In this document: positions 33,279 to 44,584 of the stretch, piece after piece
Position numbering within the stretch: the stretch's first letter is position 1
How the letters are laid out: the number at the start of each line of letters is the position of its first letter
Source of the DNA: Areca catechu
Lineage: Eukaryota; Streptophyta; Magnoliopsida; Arecales; Arecaceae
Direction of reading: 5' to 3'
DNA: 64,000 nucleotides
Assembly (NCBI GenBank): GCA_021397845.1
Contig: CM038053.1
Location: forward strand, 148,202,041 to 148,266,040
Notes under the pieces: model-generated
What the model was told of the DNA's origin: nothing
The model's input: only the letters and a program-made list of their open reading frames with translations
The model's database searches: none
Translations under genes and position numbers: made by a program

Positions 33279-33964
33279 CCTATCTAGGGTTTCTGTCTTG
33301 TTTGCTTGTTTTGAGTATCTCTCTTTTTTACTTTGTCTGCTCGAAGTAGACTCTCCAGGATGTCCGGTCCTAGGAACGAAGCGAGGTGCAAACCTCCTCT
33401 TCCCATTCCACGGGGTGTTCCTAGGGCGTGTAGGGGATCCACTGGGTTACAACTTCGTAGCAGGAATTGTAAACGGGGGAAGCATTCTGTTTTCAGTCTG
33501 TAACTATCCTGTTGCAGGAATTGTTTCTCATTGCAGGTAATTTCAAATTACATGATTTTTATTTTGATGGAACCAGTATAATTGAAACTATTTTACATAA
33601 TTTTACTATAATTTATTGGTTTCTTTGAAATTTCTGAGAGTTAAATTATAGCAACTCTGTTTCTGTGTTTCTGCAATTCAATTTTTTGAGTGATCGTCTT
33701 CTAATTCATCTTAAGGACAATTGAGCATCTAAGATAAGGGGAGGAGCTGATAACCTCTCCATATCCCAAAACCACCACCCATTCATTCGATCCTAAGCCT
33801 AATTTTAAAATTTATTAGACTTAATTTGCCCTAGTGGGCTAGGGACAACAAGAAGTCGGGTCTAGGCTAATGTTGAGTCAGTTTGTCTAGTTACTCTGTG
33901 TGTACATTATACTCTGTGTCTAGAATGGTGGTTCAGGGATTCTATCCCGAAGGGCTTGTGTGCT
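33279..33964 (+). other. Untranslated leader of element C
   Basis: It is AT-rich, with no extended family-like ORF. From about 33720 it aligns with the leaders of B and the array units (for example 'ccctagtgggctagggacaac'). An incidental 80-codon frame at 33298-33540 has no recognisable domain. Confidence 0.6.
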
Positions 33965-34019
33965 GGTCCGCCTACCTGGCCAATCTCTGATTGGTGTCTA
34001 GGATTGGCATTTAGGGACC
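33965..34019 (+). promoter_or_regulatory. Structured leader element, element C
   Basis: GGTCC (33965-33969) can pair with GGACC (34015-34019) around the hairpin CCAATC-TCT-GATTGG (33980-33994). Flanking CCTACCTGGC (33971-33980) is echoed at about 34038 (CCTGCCTGGC). It is conserved with the array leaders and covaries with element B. Confidence 0.55.
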
Positions 34020-34167
34020 TAACACTCCCCTTACACCTGCCTGGCTGAGTCCCGAGTTACTACATGCTAGCTTGCCACTCTGATTGGGCATCTAGTTTGG
34101 GATTTAGGTCTAGTTAGCCCGTAGTCATTTCAGTCGAGTCTCATTTGGTGTGTTTGCTTGCATCATC

Positions 34168-35649
34168 ATGTCTACCCGGAATGGAGTACCCTACCAACCT
34201 GGTTAAACCCAACCTGATTTAGAGGCCATGGTTATAGCTCTTACTGAAAGTATGAACAAATTGAGTCAGGATATGAATAAGAATTTTACCCAGCTTAGGG
34301 ATCGAATCCAAGTACTTGAGGAGCCTAGGCATCAGAATTGGATTCCTGACCCAGATTTTAATGTGCCTCAACCTCACCCACACCAGGAGCCTAGAAGACC
34401 TTTATACAGAGATCCTGAACCTAATCATAGGAGGCCTGACCCAGAGCCTGAAGATAGAGATGATAGGTTCATTCGGAACATCAAATTAGATGCACCTACT
34501 TTTGATGGTAGCTTGAACCCTAAGGTGTATTATGATTGGGAGGGTGAAATGGACCAGTACTTTGAGTGGTATGCCATGTCTGCGGAAAGGAAGTTCAAGT
34601 TTGCTAAGATGAAGTTAGTACATCAAGCTAGGTTATACTGGGGGAACATTGAGCTAACCACTAGAAGACGAAATGTTGAGCCCATAACCACTTGGCAGGG
34701 TATGAAAGAGAAGCTTAGAGATAAGTACCTACCCATTTCATACCAGCAGAACCTGTTAGACCAATGGCAAACCTTGAAACAAGGGAACCGATCTGTCCCA
34801 GACTACATAACCACCTTTGATGAATACCTGATGAGATGTGATGTGAGTGAAGCCCATGAGGTCACTTTGTCTAGGTTTAGGGCTGGACTTAGGGAAGACA
34901 ATAAGAGGGAGTTGTTTCTGATAGAGGTTACTGACCTAGACCAAGCCTATCAGATTGCACTGAACACTGAGAAGTTTCAGAGAGGACCTATGCCTTCTAA
35001 GGTTAGTGCCCCAATCCCCAGAAATGGACCTAGCCAAGTTACCCCTAGCAAACCTATTCAGGGTATTCCCACCCCTAGGCCCATGGACAAAGGTAAGGCA
35101 CCTGACACCCAGAGAACCCCTAGTTCTAGTATCACCTGTTTTAAGTGTCCAAAACCAGGTCATATCTCCAGTCAGTGCACAGCCATAGCCTGTTTTAAGT
35201 GCCATAGGATAGGTCATGTTTCTAGCCAGTGCCCTCGTAGATCCCTTTACATAGAAGAGGGAGAGGAAGAGAATTCCAGGTCTAATGATGAATTTGAAGA
35301 AGAAGTTTATGAGGCCGGAATGAATTTGGTTGATGACTATGAAGGAGAGGAGGAATCCACAGAGTCTGACCAATTAAGGGTTGTGAGATACATCCTGTCC
35401 CAGAGTAGAGTTCAGGAGGATTGGCATAGGACTAACATCCTACAAACTTTCTTTAAGCTAGGGAATAAGGTATATAAGATCATCATAGATAGTGGGAGCT
35501 GTGTGAATGTCATTTCTGCTAGCACTGTCAAAATGTTAGGCTTAACCCCAGTCCCCCACCCCAACCCTTATAAGGTTTCTTGGGTAGACTCTACCTCTAT
35601 ACCCATCCAGTCTAGATGTCAGGTCCAAATCCAAATGCAATCCTATTAA
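34168..35649 (+). pseudogene. Element C Gag-protease
   Basis: The start MSTRNGVPY at 34168 matches the family Gag start, but TAA at codon 13 (34204-34206) interrupts it; the frame then stays open from codon 14 to 35649. The Gag core includes APTFDGSLNPKVYYDWE and SRFRAGLREDNKRELF. Two zinc knuckles follow (CFKCPKPGHISSQC and CFKCHRIGHVSSQC near 35140-35230), then the acidic spacer (VYEAGMNLVDDYEGEEE) and the protease active site IIIDSGSCVNVISA. A TAA at 35647-35649 cuts the protease before SIILGRPWLYDHDA. Confidence 0.88.
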
Positions 35650-36088
35650 GAGAAGATTTGGTGTGATGTCTTGCCCATGGGGGTGAGCAGTATAATTCTT
35701 GGAAGACCTTGGTTATATGATCATGATGCCACCCTCTTAGGAAAATCCAATACCTGTGTCTTTAGTTTTAATGGGAAAAAAATCACAATCCATTCAGTCC
35801 CTCTAAGGACAAGGTAGCTTAAGGACCCAATAAGGTCAGAGAGATGAAGACTGGAGTGAACCTAATTAGTGCTATGGATCTAGAACAAGAAATTCACAGT
35901 GGTTCACCCATTTGGATGTTGACTGCTAAGGAACTTAGGACTCCTACACCCTTAGAGCCTCCTCAGGAAGTTAGACCTTTGTTAGAAGAATTTGAGGATG
36001 TTTTTCCGAGGATCTGCCAGACCACCTTCCACCTCTTAGGGATATCTAGCATTCCATAGATTTAATCCCACGAGCTACTTTACCCAAC
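35650..36088 (+). pseudogene. Element C protease end and protease-RT linker
   Basis: After the stop the frame continues with GVSSIILGRPWLYDHDATLL, the protease C-terminus, and meets TAG at about 35816-35818. A frame at 35844-36059 (NLISAMDLEQEIHSG...LLEEFEDVFPRICQ) is the usual linker ahead of RT. A frameshift separates it from RT. Confidence 0.7.
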
Positions 36089-37105
36089 TTGCCCCATTAT
36101 AGGATGAATCCATCCGAACATAAGGAACTGCAAAAGCAGGTTGGAGAATTGTTGAGGAAGGGGTTCATTAGAGAGAGTCTTAGCCCTTGTGCAGTCCCTG
36201 CACTTCTGACCCCAAAGAAGGATGGCACGTGGAGGATGTATGTTGATAGTCGTGCCATCAACAAAATCACAATCAAGTATAGGTTCCCCATCCCTAGACT
36301 AGATGACATGCTAGATATGATGGCCGGTGCAATGATTTTTTCCAAAATTGATCTCAAGAGCGGCTATCATCATGTTAGGATTAGAGCAGGGGATGAGTGG
36401 AAAACTGCTTTCAAAACTAAGGATGGTCTCTACGAATGGGTTGTTATGCCTTTTGGGTTGTCCAATGCCCCTAGTACTTTCATGAGGATTATGACCTAGG
36501 TGCTTAGAGCTTTCATAGGGAAGTCTGTAGTGGTCTATTTTGATGACATCCTGATCTATAGTAAGACCCCTGCAGATCACCTAGGCCACCTTAGGCAAGT
36601 CTGCCAAGTTTTGAGGAATGATAGTCTCTACGGTAATCTCAAAAAGTGTGAATTCATGACCAGTAGAATTATCTTCCTTGGTTTTGTAGTAACCCCTGAC
36701 GGCGTGGCTACCGATCCAAAAAAGATTAGGTCCATAGCAGAATGGCCAGAGCCGACCAGTGTGCATGAAGTCAGAAGTTTCCACGGCTTGGCTACCTTCT
36801 ATAGGCGATTCATCAAGGGGTTTAGTACTGTAGTTGCTCCTATCACAGACTGTATTAGGAAGGGAGAATTTCAGTGGACTAAAGCAACCCATAAAGCCTT
36901 CCTAGATCTTAAGGATAGAATGACCCAGGCACCCATTTTGAGGTTACCCGACTTTTCTAAAGTATTTGAGGTTGCCTGTGATGCTTCAGGAGTAGGCATA
37001 GGTGGAGTCCTAAGCCAAGAGAACCATCCCGTAGTATTCTTTAGTGAAAAACTTAATGATGCTAAGCTTAGGTATTCTACCTATGATAAGAATTTTATGC
37101 GGTAG
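36089..37105 (+). pseudogene. Element C reverse transcriptase and start of RNase H
   Basis: The frame contains LLTPKKDGTWRMYVDSRAIN, KIDLKSGYHHVRI and MPFGLSNAPSTFMRIM, then an in-frame TAG (36497-36499) where relatives have Gln. It continues with YFDD at 36536-36547, FLGFVVTPDGV, FHGLATFYRRFI and the RNase H start FEVACDASGVGIGGVLS. It shifts frame near 37095-37105, inside the RNase H. Confidence 0.9.
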
Positions 37106-37359
37106 TGCAAGCTTTTCGTTACTGGAGAAATTATTTGCTACCGCAAGAATTTGTGCTATTTTCGGACCATGAGGCTCTTAGATTCTTGAATTCCCAGAAG
37201 AAGCTTAACCCTAGGCATGCTAAGTGGGTAGAGTATATCCAGTCCTATACTTTTGTTTTGAAACATAAGGCTGGGTCTGAAAATAAGGTAGCTGATGCCC
37301 TTAGTCGTCGATCTTTGTTATTGAATTTTGTTAGGGCTGAAGTCATAGGGTTTGAGTAG
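37105..37359 (+). pseudogene. Element C RNase H, C-terminal part
   Basis: In the next frame: LFSDHEALRFLNSQKKLNPR, WVEYIQSYTFVLKHKAGSEN and KVADALSRRSL. TAG at 37357-37359 interrupts the linker to integrase. Confidence 0.85.
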
Positions 37360-38585
37360 ATCAAAGAGGAATATGAGTCGTGTCCAGATTTTAAGACTGT
37401 GTACCAGGATCTAACTCAAGGACCATCTAGTGATCATAAAGATTATACCCTTTTAGATGGCTTTCTGTTCTTTAAGAATAGGCTTTGCATCCCTAGAACT
37501 TCTCTTAGGGAATTTTTGATTTGGGAAATTCATGCTGGAGGTCTAGCTGGCCATTTCGGAAAAGACAAGACCACCCTGGCTATTGAAGACCACTTTTTCT
37601 AGCCTAGCTTAAAAAGAGATGTAGCACACATTGTGGCTAGGTGTCGAACCTGCGCTGTTGCCAAACAGCGAAAACAGAACACCGGCCTTTATACCCCACT
37701 CCCTATCCCAGATCGTCCTTGGCAAGATGTGAGCATGGACTTTGTGTTAGGTTTGCCTAAGACCCAGAGGAGGCATGACTCTATCTGTGTTGTAGTCGAC
37801 CGATTTTCTAAGATGACCCATTTCTTGCCTTGTTCCCAAACATTTGATGTGTCTAAGGTAGTACCCTATTCTTTAATGAGATAGTTCGACTCCATGGCCT
37901 ACCTAAGACAATTGTTTCAGATAGGGATGTCCGGTTCACCAGCTATTTCTGGAAAACCCTTTGGCATAAGTTAGGGACAAAACTTAAGTTTTCAACTGCT
38001 TATCATCCCCAAATTGATGGCCAAACCGAAGTAGTGAACCGTAGTTTAGGCAATCTGTTAAGGTGTCTTGTTGGTGAAAATATTAGGAACTAGGATTTGT
38101 ACTTACCTAGAGCTGAATTTGCATACAATGACTCGGTCAATAGGTCTACGGGTAAGAGTCCCTTTGAAATTGTGCATGGTTACAAACCTCACACACCTTT
38201 TGACCTAGCTCCTTTACCAGTGCACACACGAGTCTCTGAGTTTGCTGAAGTTTTTGCACAGCATATAAAAGACTTGCATAAAGAAATTCATGCCAAAATA
38301 AATTTAAGTAATGAAACTTATAAGAAGTTGGCTGATTCTCAAAGGCGAGTCAAAACTTTTGTTAAGGGAGACTATTCAATGATTAGGTTAAGGCCTGAAC
38401 GGTTTCCTCTTGGAACCGTTAGAAAGTTACATGCTAGAGGAGCTGGACCATTTAGAGTGGTGAAGAGAGTAGGGTCCAATGCCTATGTGCTCGAGTTGCC
38501 TTCAGAACTAGGCATTAGCTCCACTTTCAACATTACAGAACTAGTAGAGTATAGAGAGCTAGCTATGATTCCCAGTGATCATTTT
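37360..38585 (+). pseudogene. Element C integrase (zinc-binding, core and GPY/F module)
   Basis: The zinc-binding part (IHAGGLAGHFG...CRTCAVAK) is split by TAG at 37600-37602. The core starts with SMDFVLGLPKTQ, then a frameshift near 37870-37885 precedes VSDRDVRFTSYFW and GQTEVVNR. A further stop (near 38092) lies before the long frame 38097-38588, which carries YKKLADSQRRVKTF, the GPY/F module (GPFRVVKRVGSNAYVLELP) and NITELVEYRELAMIP. Array 2 begins at 38586. Confidence 0.85.
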
Positions 38586-39903
38586 TGATGCGGCACTGCA
38601 TATGATTAGTGATTTAATTTATGTTTGTAGAGCAATGAAACCTAATTACACTTAGCATTGTACTCATCTTAATAAGATTTAAGGATTACATGAAAAGGGA
38701 CTATTACATGATTAGACACAACTCTAAAACTAAGAAGGAAGAAGATCTAGACAATAGGGGCTAATGATTGAGGACTTACCTTGATTAGTTTTCCAACCTT
38801 CCTATGATTCAAAACTTGAAACTACTGATGCTTTGGACTGGAGAACTTGGATAACAGTGATCAGAACCCTGGACTTGGGCTTCAGCTTGTTGGTTCATTG
38901 TCAAGGGGAACCCTGTTCATAACTCAAGGACTTTGAAGGACCTTGCAATGAAGATCAAAGTTAAGGTTGAAGGATGCAAACATAAAGAAGGGATGGGAGA
39001 ACTTGTGAACAAAGAAAAGATAGTTGAGAAGATCTGGCCGACTCCAATGCCTTTGCCTTAAGCTTGGATGATGAATTGCTAGGGAAGAGAGTGGCTTTGG
39101 GTGTGGAAGAAGAAGATAGGAAAAATTTCACACATAAAACTCAAGACAACTTCACTTCAAACTTCATTCATTTCCAAAATCAATCTCTTTTACAATGGGC
39201 GTCCAAGGCTTTAATAGCCTCACAAAGCTAGCTTTTGAAATTTAAAAATCCCCAAATCGAGGAGGATTACAAGGGGGTTGGAGGATTTGGTGGAGAGTTT
39301 GGAGGGATGTGGGGGGGTTGGAGGATTTGGTGGAGGACTTGGAGGGATATGGCCAACCACCTTGAATTTGAATCTCCCTTGTTGGCGCCCAAAGGGTGAT
39401 GAGGTGTCTGGTGAAGTTGCACCTGATGACGTGGCATGGTGAGGTGGTCTTCTACTTGGATAAGAATGACATGTGGCGCCCAGTGGTCCTAGTTGATGGT
39501 CCTTTTCTCTTGCTTGGTTGATGTGTCTTCTCTTCTTCATGTGGTCAAATTCTGGGGTCTAGAATTTGAGTCTTGTTGCTGGCTTTCATGGCTTTAAGAC
39601 TTGATTAGACTTAACTCAACTGAATTAGACTTAACTCAACTGAACTGACTTGACTGACCTAGACTTTAAAACTTGAAATGGACTTACAAGAAATGAAATT
39701 TTAAAAGTAATTACAGGACTCAATAAACACTCTTGATTTGAAACTCAAAATTAATTACAGGACTCTTGAAAAGGAAATGACTCTTGAAAATAAAATATTT
39801 TTGAACTAAAGGATACAAGGTAACCTAATTATCTTCGATCCAAATTGGGATAAGGCTAACCTTGTTGGAGTGAAGTTTCTTTCGGCTTCTGGTGTCCACA
39901 CCA
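38586..39903 (-). repeat. Array 2 LTR 1 (1318 bp)
   Basis: It begins TGATGCGGCACTGCATATG, with small differences from the other LTRs near its start (GATTAGTGATTTAATTTATG), and ends CCACACCA. Confidence 0.9.
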
Positions 39904-40394
39904 ATTCTCCTGGGGTGGGCAGAACTTGACCCAGTCGAGTATGGTTCAGTTTTGCCCTGGTAATGCTCGAACAAGTCTGGGTTAAGTCTTTGCAGGTCCT
40001 CTCGAGTAATCCAAGAGTTGTCGGACTCAGGTCGACCTTGCCATTGAACCAGGTATCGCTGATAGTCCTTTTTCCTGGTAGTAATGATCTTGTCATCCAG
40101 GATTCTCTCAATCCTCTCTCTCTGCTCAGGTAAGGTTGGTGGTGGACACTCGGAAATATGTTCACTCTCAATGAAAGTTTCTGGCTCAAAAGGGTCACTA
40201 GGTATTAGTAGTGGTTCTTTGTATTCTACTAGGTCTGAAACATTGAAGGTTGTACAAATACCCATATCAGGTGGAAGTTCCAAAACATATGCATTAGGCC
40301 CTATTTTCTTTAAGATCTTAAAAGGTCCCGCTCCGCGGGCATGCAGCTTCTTTATGGTTCCAAGGGGAAACCGTTCAGGGTTGAGCCTAATCAT
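39825..40394 (-). CDS. Integrase tail plus chromodomain ORF, array 2 unit 1
   Basis: The 189-codon frame begins MIRLNPERFP and has the GPY/F module and a complete chromodomain (ERIERILDDKIIT...YQRYLVQWQGRPESDNSWI). It has an R at residue 8 where array 1 has W. The C-terminus is encoded in the LTR. Confidence 0.75.
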   Translation of the reverse strand: MIRLNPERFPLGTIKKLHARGAGPFKILKKIGPNAYVLELPPDMGICTTFNVSDLVEYKEPLLIPSDPFEPETFIESEHISECPPPTLPEQRERIERILDDKIITTRKKDYQRYLVQWQGRPESDNSWITREDLQRLNPDLFEHYQGKTEPYSTGSSSAHPRRIGVDTRSRKKLHSNKVSLIPIWIEDN

Positions 40395-40622
40395 CGCATA
40401 ATCCCCTTCACAGAATTCTTTAGCCCTCTTATGTGAGTCAACTAAGTGTTTACAAGTTTCATTGCTCAGGTTGATCTTATTACTGATTTCTTTATGCAGA
40501 TTTGTGACATGCTGTGCAAAAGACTCAACAGACTCAGAAACTTACACAAGCACTTACGAAATGCAGACTTAACTAGGCATCTTTATTGAGAGGAATTTTA
40601 TTGGACTCTCTAGGGCCTAAAC

Positions 40623-41510
40623 CTAACAGATTAATGACTCACTAGGTTTGACCCTGGTCTGGTATGCACATAAGAATTTATCATGGGTTCCTAGCAAATG
40701 CCATAAGGTTTTCCAAAAGTAGGTAGCAAAAGGAATAGGCTTTAAAGGCTCATGCAACCTAGTAATCTCATCAAAATGAAACTTAATGGCTCTAAAATTA
40801 GGATACGACTTAAGGAAAGGCAGTAAATAAGAATCCGAGTCTTGGGATAATTTAGGAGAATCTTGAAACAGACCTTGGTTACTCATGATGACCTTAAGAT
40901 TTGAATATTGATCTACAGCCGGGATGCTTCTAGGTAGTTGAAGGTCATCAGGAAAGTCTTCTAAAATAATGATTGGGTTTTTCTCAGGTACCTGAAGGAG
41001 TTCTTGTGTCGAAGCTAAAGTATTGAGTTCTTCCTGAGGGCATTATCTTACGGGAACCAAGTCCTCACTAAATTTTGGTTATTCTGATGTTTCAGGACTA
41101 GGCTCAATAATCTTTTCTTTACCAAAGGTTTCCTCAGGTAAGGTATTAAAGTTGTTCTCTTCACAGTCTTCCCCTTCATATTCATCTATTAAACTTATGT
41201 TAGTCTCATACACATATTTACTAGGTTCAGACTTGCCTTCTTCCTTCCCTAGCCCTTCAGTTTGAGGATACCCTAAGTCTTGAGTATTCATGAACTCAAC
41301 TTGTACTTCAGGGTTCTTACTCCTATCATTCATATGAGCTAATGGGAAAGTAGGAGTTGGTTGGTCTAAGGAAAATTGTTTAGCCAGCATTTGGTTCAAT
41401 TGGGCCATTAGATCATTTAGGCCTTTCAGCATGGTTTCAAGATTCGGGTCCATGGCTACACTGGACTGGGCTTGGATTGGTGAATATGGTGTCCCTACTC
41501 TAGTTTCCAT
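40623..41510 (-). pseudogene. ORF1 of array 2 unit 1, broken
   Basis: The start METRVG at 41510 precedes the same order as array 1 ORF1. Stops occur after SPETSE (about 41079) and at the VPVR position (about 41045). The C-terminal piece from MSNQGLF (40886-40623) ends with the integrase scrap YFWKTLWHLLGTH. Confidence 0.7.
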
Positions 41511-41638
41511 GCATGCAAATGGACTCAAGCTCGAGCTAAGGTTTCCTAGACCTAGAGCACAAATTAGAGGTCTAATTAAGTGAACCAACTAGCTAGTAGT
41601 ACTTATGGGACATAGCCAGGTAGGTGGTGGGGAGTGAA

Positions 41639-41693
41639 GGTCCCTGATTACCAACCTTAGACACCAATCTGAGATTGGCCAGGTAGGCAGACC
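41639..41693 (-). promoter_or_regulatory. Structured leader element, array 2 unit 1
   Basis: The hairpin CCAATC-TCA-GATTGG is at 41664-41678. The outer right arm GGACC is kept; on the left the partner is altered by GGCAGACC (+ strand), shortening the outer stem. Confidence 0.4.
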
Positions 41694-42527
41694 AAATCAC
41701 AAGACCTGATGCACCAATCCTAGACACCAAGCCAGTAAGCACACACCAATTAGCTGACACAGTTAACTTGACCCTAACCTGAACCCAATTTGTTGGTGTC
41801 CCTAACCCACTAGGGCAATTAACGTTCTACTCAATTTTAATTAATGGGCTGGGATCGATATGCTGGTTGGTAATTTTTGGGCTAGGGATAGGTGATGAAA
41901 TCCTGACCCTATGTCAAATTGATGCCCTTAATTTGATTTCTCATGAGATGAATGAAATGCAAAGGTGCTGCAGAAGTGTGTTGCAGTTTGAAAGTGGTGT
42001 GGAAAATGTGATGAAGAAAATATCCAAAAATTCTGAAAAATTCATAGAGTATTCCTAACTTATAGGTTACAATGCAGGTGAAAGGAATTTTAAAAATAAA
42101 ATCTGTATTACTCTAAGAAGATCCTAAAACTGAAGATAAATAAAAAGGACAGAACAGAACCCTAATGACAGTGTCGAACTGCAAAAATTTTCATTTTTTT
42201 TATAATTTTTTTCTGATGATGAAATTTAATATGATGATAACTGACATAAAATGGAACAAGAAAAAAAAAATTTTAATAAAAAATTAGTGACTTTTCTTTG
42301 GAGCTGCAGACGGATTACAGTAAATAGATGCAAATTTTCAGAAAACATAACCTAATCAAACAAGTGCAATGGCTTACCCAAACTTCAATCTAAAAAACTC
42401 ACGTCCGGCCACGGGCTCATTATATTCCATGGGTCGTGATAGTGTACTAGAATACACCCGCTCAGGAGGCGTGAATTTTAGATCTTGCTTGGATTTAAAG
42501 AAAACTATTCTACCCTAATGCAACCAT

Positions 42528-42539
42528 GCTCTGATACCA
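42528..42539 (-). other. Primer-binding site, array 2 unit 1
   Basis: The minus strand reads TGGTATCAGAGC next to the LTR starting at 42543. Confidence 0.9.
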
Positions 42540-42542
42540 ATT

Positions 42543-43865
42543 TGATGCGGCACGCATATGATTAATGTTTTGAATATGGTGTTTGTAGAGCAATGAAACA
42601 TAATTACACTTAGCATTGTACTCATCTTAATAAGATTTAAGGATTACATGAAAAGGGACTATTACATGATTAGACACAACTCTAAAACTAAGAAGGAAGA
42701 AGATCTAGACAATAGGGGCTAATGATTGAGGACTTACCTTGATGAGTTTTCCAACCTTCCTATGATTCAAAACTTGAAACTACTGATGCTCTGGACTGGA
42801 GAACTTGGATAACAGTGATCAGAACCCTGGACTTGGGCTTCAACTTGTTGGTTCATTGACAAGGGGAACCCTGTTCACAACTCAAGGACTTCGAAGGACC
42901 CTGCAATGAAGATCAAAGTTAAGGTTGAAGGATGCAAACATAAAGAAGGGATGGGAGAACTTGTGAACAAAGAAAAGATAGTTGAGAAGATCTGGCCGAC
43001 TCCAATGCCTTTGCCTTGAGCTTGGATGATGAATTGCTAGGGAAGAGAGTGGCTTTGAGTGTGGAAGAAGAAGATAGAAAAAATTTCACACATAAAACTC
43101 AAGACAACTTCACTTCAAACTTCATTCATTTCCAAAATCAATCTCTTTTACAATGGGCGTCCAAGGCTTTTAATAGCCTCACAAAGCTAGCTTTTGAAAT
43201 TTAAAAACTCCCCAAATCGAGGAGGATTACAAAGGGGGTTGGAGGATTTGGTGAAGAGTTTGGAGGGATGTGGGGGGGGTTGGAGGATTTGGTGGAGGAC
43301 TTGGAGGGATGTGGCCAACCTCCTTGAATTTGAATCTCCCTTATTGGCGCCCAAAGGGTGATGAGGTGTCTGGTGAAGTTGCACCTGATGACGTGGCATG
43401 GTGAGGTGGTCTTCTACTTGGATAAGAATGACATGTGGCACCCAGTGGTCCTAGTTGATGGTCCTTTTCTCTTGCTTGGTTGATGTGTCTTCTCTTCTTC
43501 ATGTGGTCAAATTCTGGGGTCTAGAATTTGAGTCTTGTTGCTGGCTTTCATGGCTTTAAGACTTGATTAGACTTAACTCAACTGAATTAGACTTAACTCA
43601 ACTAAACTGACTTGACTGACCTAGACTTTAAAACTTGAAATGGACTTACAAGAAATGAAATTTTAAAAGTAATTACATGACTCAATAAACACTCTTGATT
43701 TGAAACTCAAAATTAATTACAGGACTCTTGAAAAGGAAATGACTCTTGAAAATAAAATATTTTTGAACTAAAGGATACAAGGTAACCTAATTATCTTCGA
43801 TCCAAATTGGGATAAGGCTAACCTTGTTGGAGTGAAGTTTCTTTCGGCTTTTGGTGTCCACACCA
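42543..43865 (-). repeat. Array 2 LTR 2 (shared middle LTR, 1323 bp)
   Basis: The ends are TGATGCGG and CCACACCA. It is shared by the two units, with no TSD between them. Confidence 0.9.
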
Positions 43866-44431
43866 ATTCTCCTGGGGTGGGCAGAACTTGACCCAGTCGA
43901 GTATGGTTCAGTTTTGCCCTGGTAATGCTCGAACAAGTCTGGGTTAAGTCTTTGCAGGTCCTCTCGAGTAATCCAAGAGTTGTCGGACTCAGGTCGACCT
44001 TGCCATTGAACCAGGTATCGTTGATAATCCTTATTCCTGGTAGTAATGATCTTGTCATCCAGGATTCTCTCAATCCTCTCTCTCTGCTCAGGTAAGGTTG
44101 GTGGTGGACACTCGGAAATATGTTCATTCTCAATGAAAGTTTCTGGCTCAAAAGGCTCACTAGGTATTAGTAGTGGTTCTTTGTATTCTACTAGGTTTGA
44201 AACATTGAAGGTTGTACTAATACCCATATCAGGTGGAAGTTCCAAAACATATGCATTAGGCCCTATTTTCTTTAAGATCTTAAAAGGTCCCGCTCCGCGG
44301 GCATAAAGCTTCTTTATGGTTCCAGGGGGAAACCGTTCAGGGTTGAGCCTAATCATCGCATAATCCCCTTCACAGAATTCTTTAGCCCTCTTATGTGAGT
44401 CAGCTAAGTGTTTATAAGTTTCATTGCTCAA
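43787..44431 (-). CDS. Integrase tail plus chromodomain ORF, array 2 unit 2
   Basis: The same product as in the other units, here readable from SNETYKHLADSHKRAKEFCE because a leucine codon has become TTG. The open frame itself continues further upstream as in other units. GPY/F module and chromodomain are complete. Confidence 0.75.
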   Translation of the reverse strand: MSNETYKHLADSHKRAKEFCEGDYAMIRLNPERFPPGTIKKLYARGAGPFKILKKIGPNAYVLELPPDMGISTTFNVSNLVEYKEPLLIPSEPFEPETFIENEHISECPPPTLPEQRERIERILDDKIITTRNKDYQRYLVQWQGRPESDNSWITREDLQRLNPDLFEHYQGKTEPYSTGSSSAHPRRIGVDTKSRKKLHSNKVSLIPIWIEDN

Positions 44432-44584
44432 GTTGATCTTATTACTGATTTCTTTATGCAGATTTGTGACATGCTGTGCAAAAGACTCAGCAGACTCAGA
44501 AACTTACACAAGCACTTACGAAATGCAGACTGAACTAGGCATCTTTATTGAGAGGAATTTTATTGGACTCTCTAGGGCCTAAAC

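Noticed and set aside
33264..33280. Possible tRNA gene at the initiator-Met-like sequence
   Set aside because: Only the 12-base complement of the tRNA 3' end is present, next to an LTR; it is a primer-binding site.
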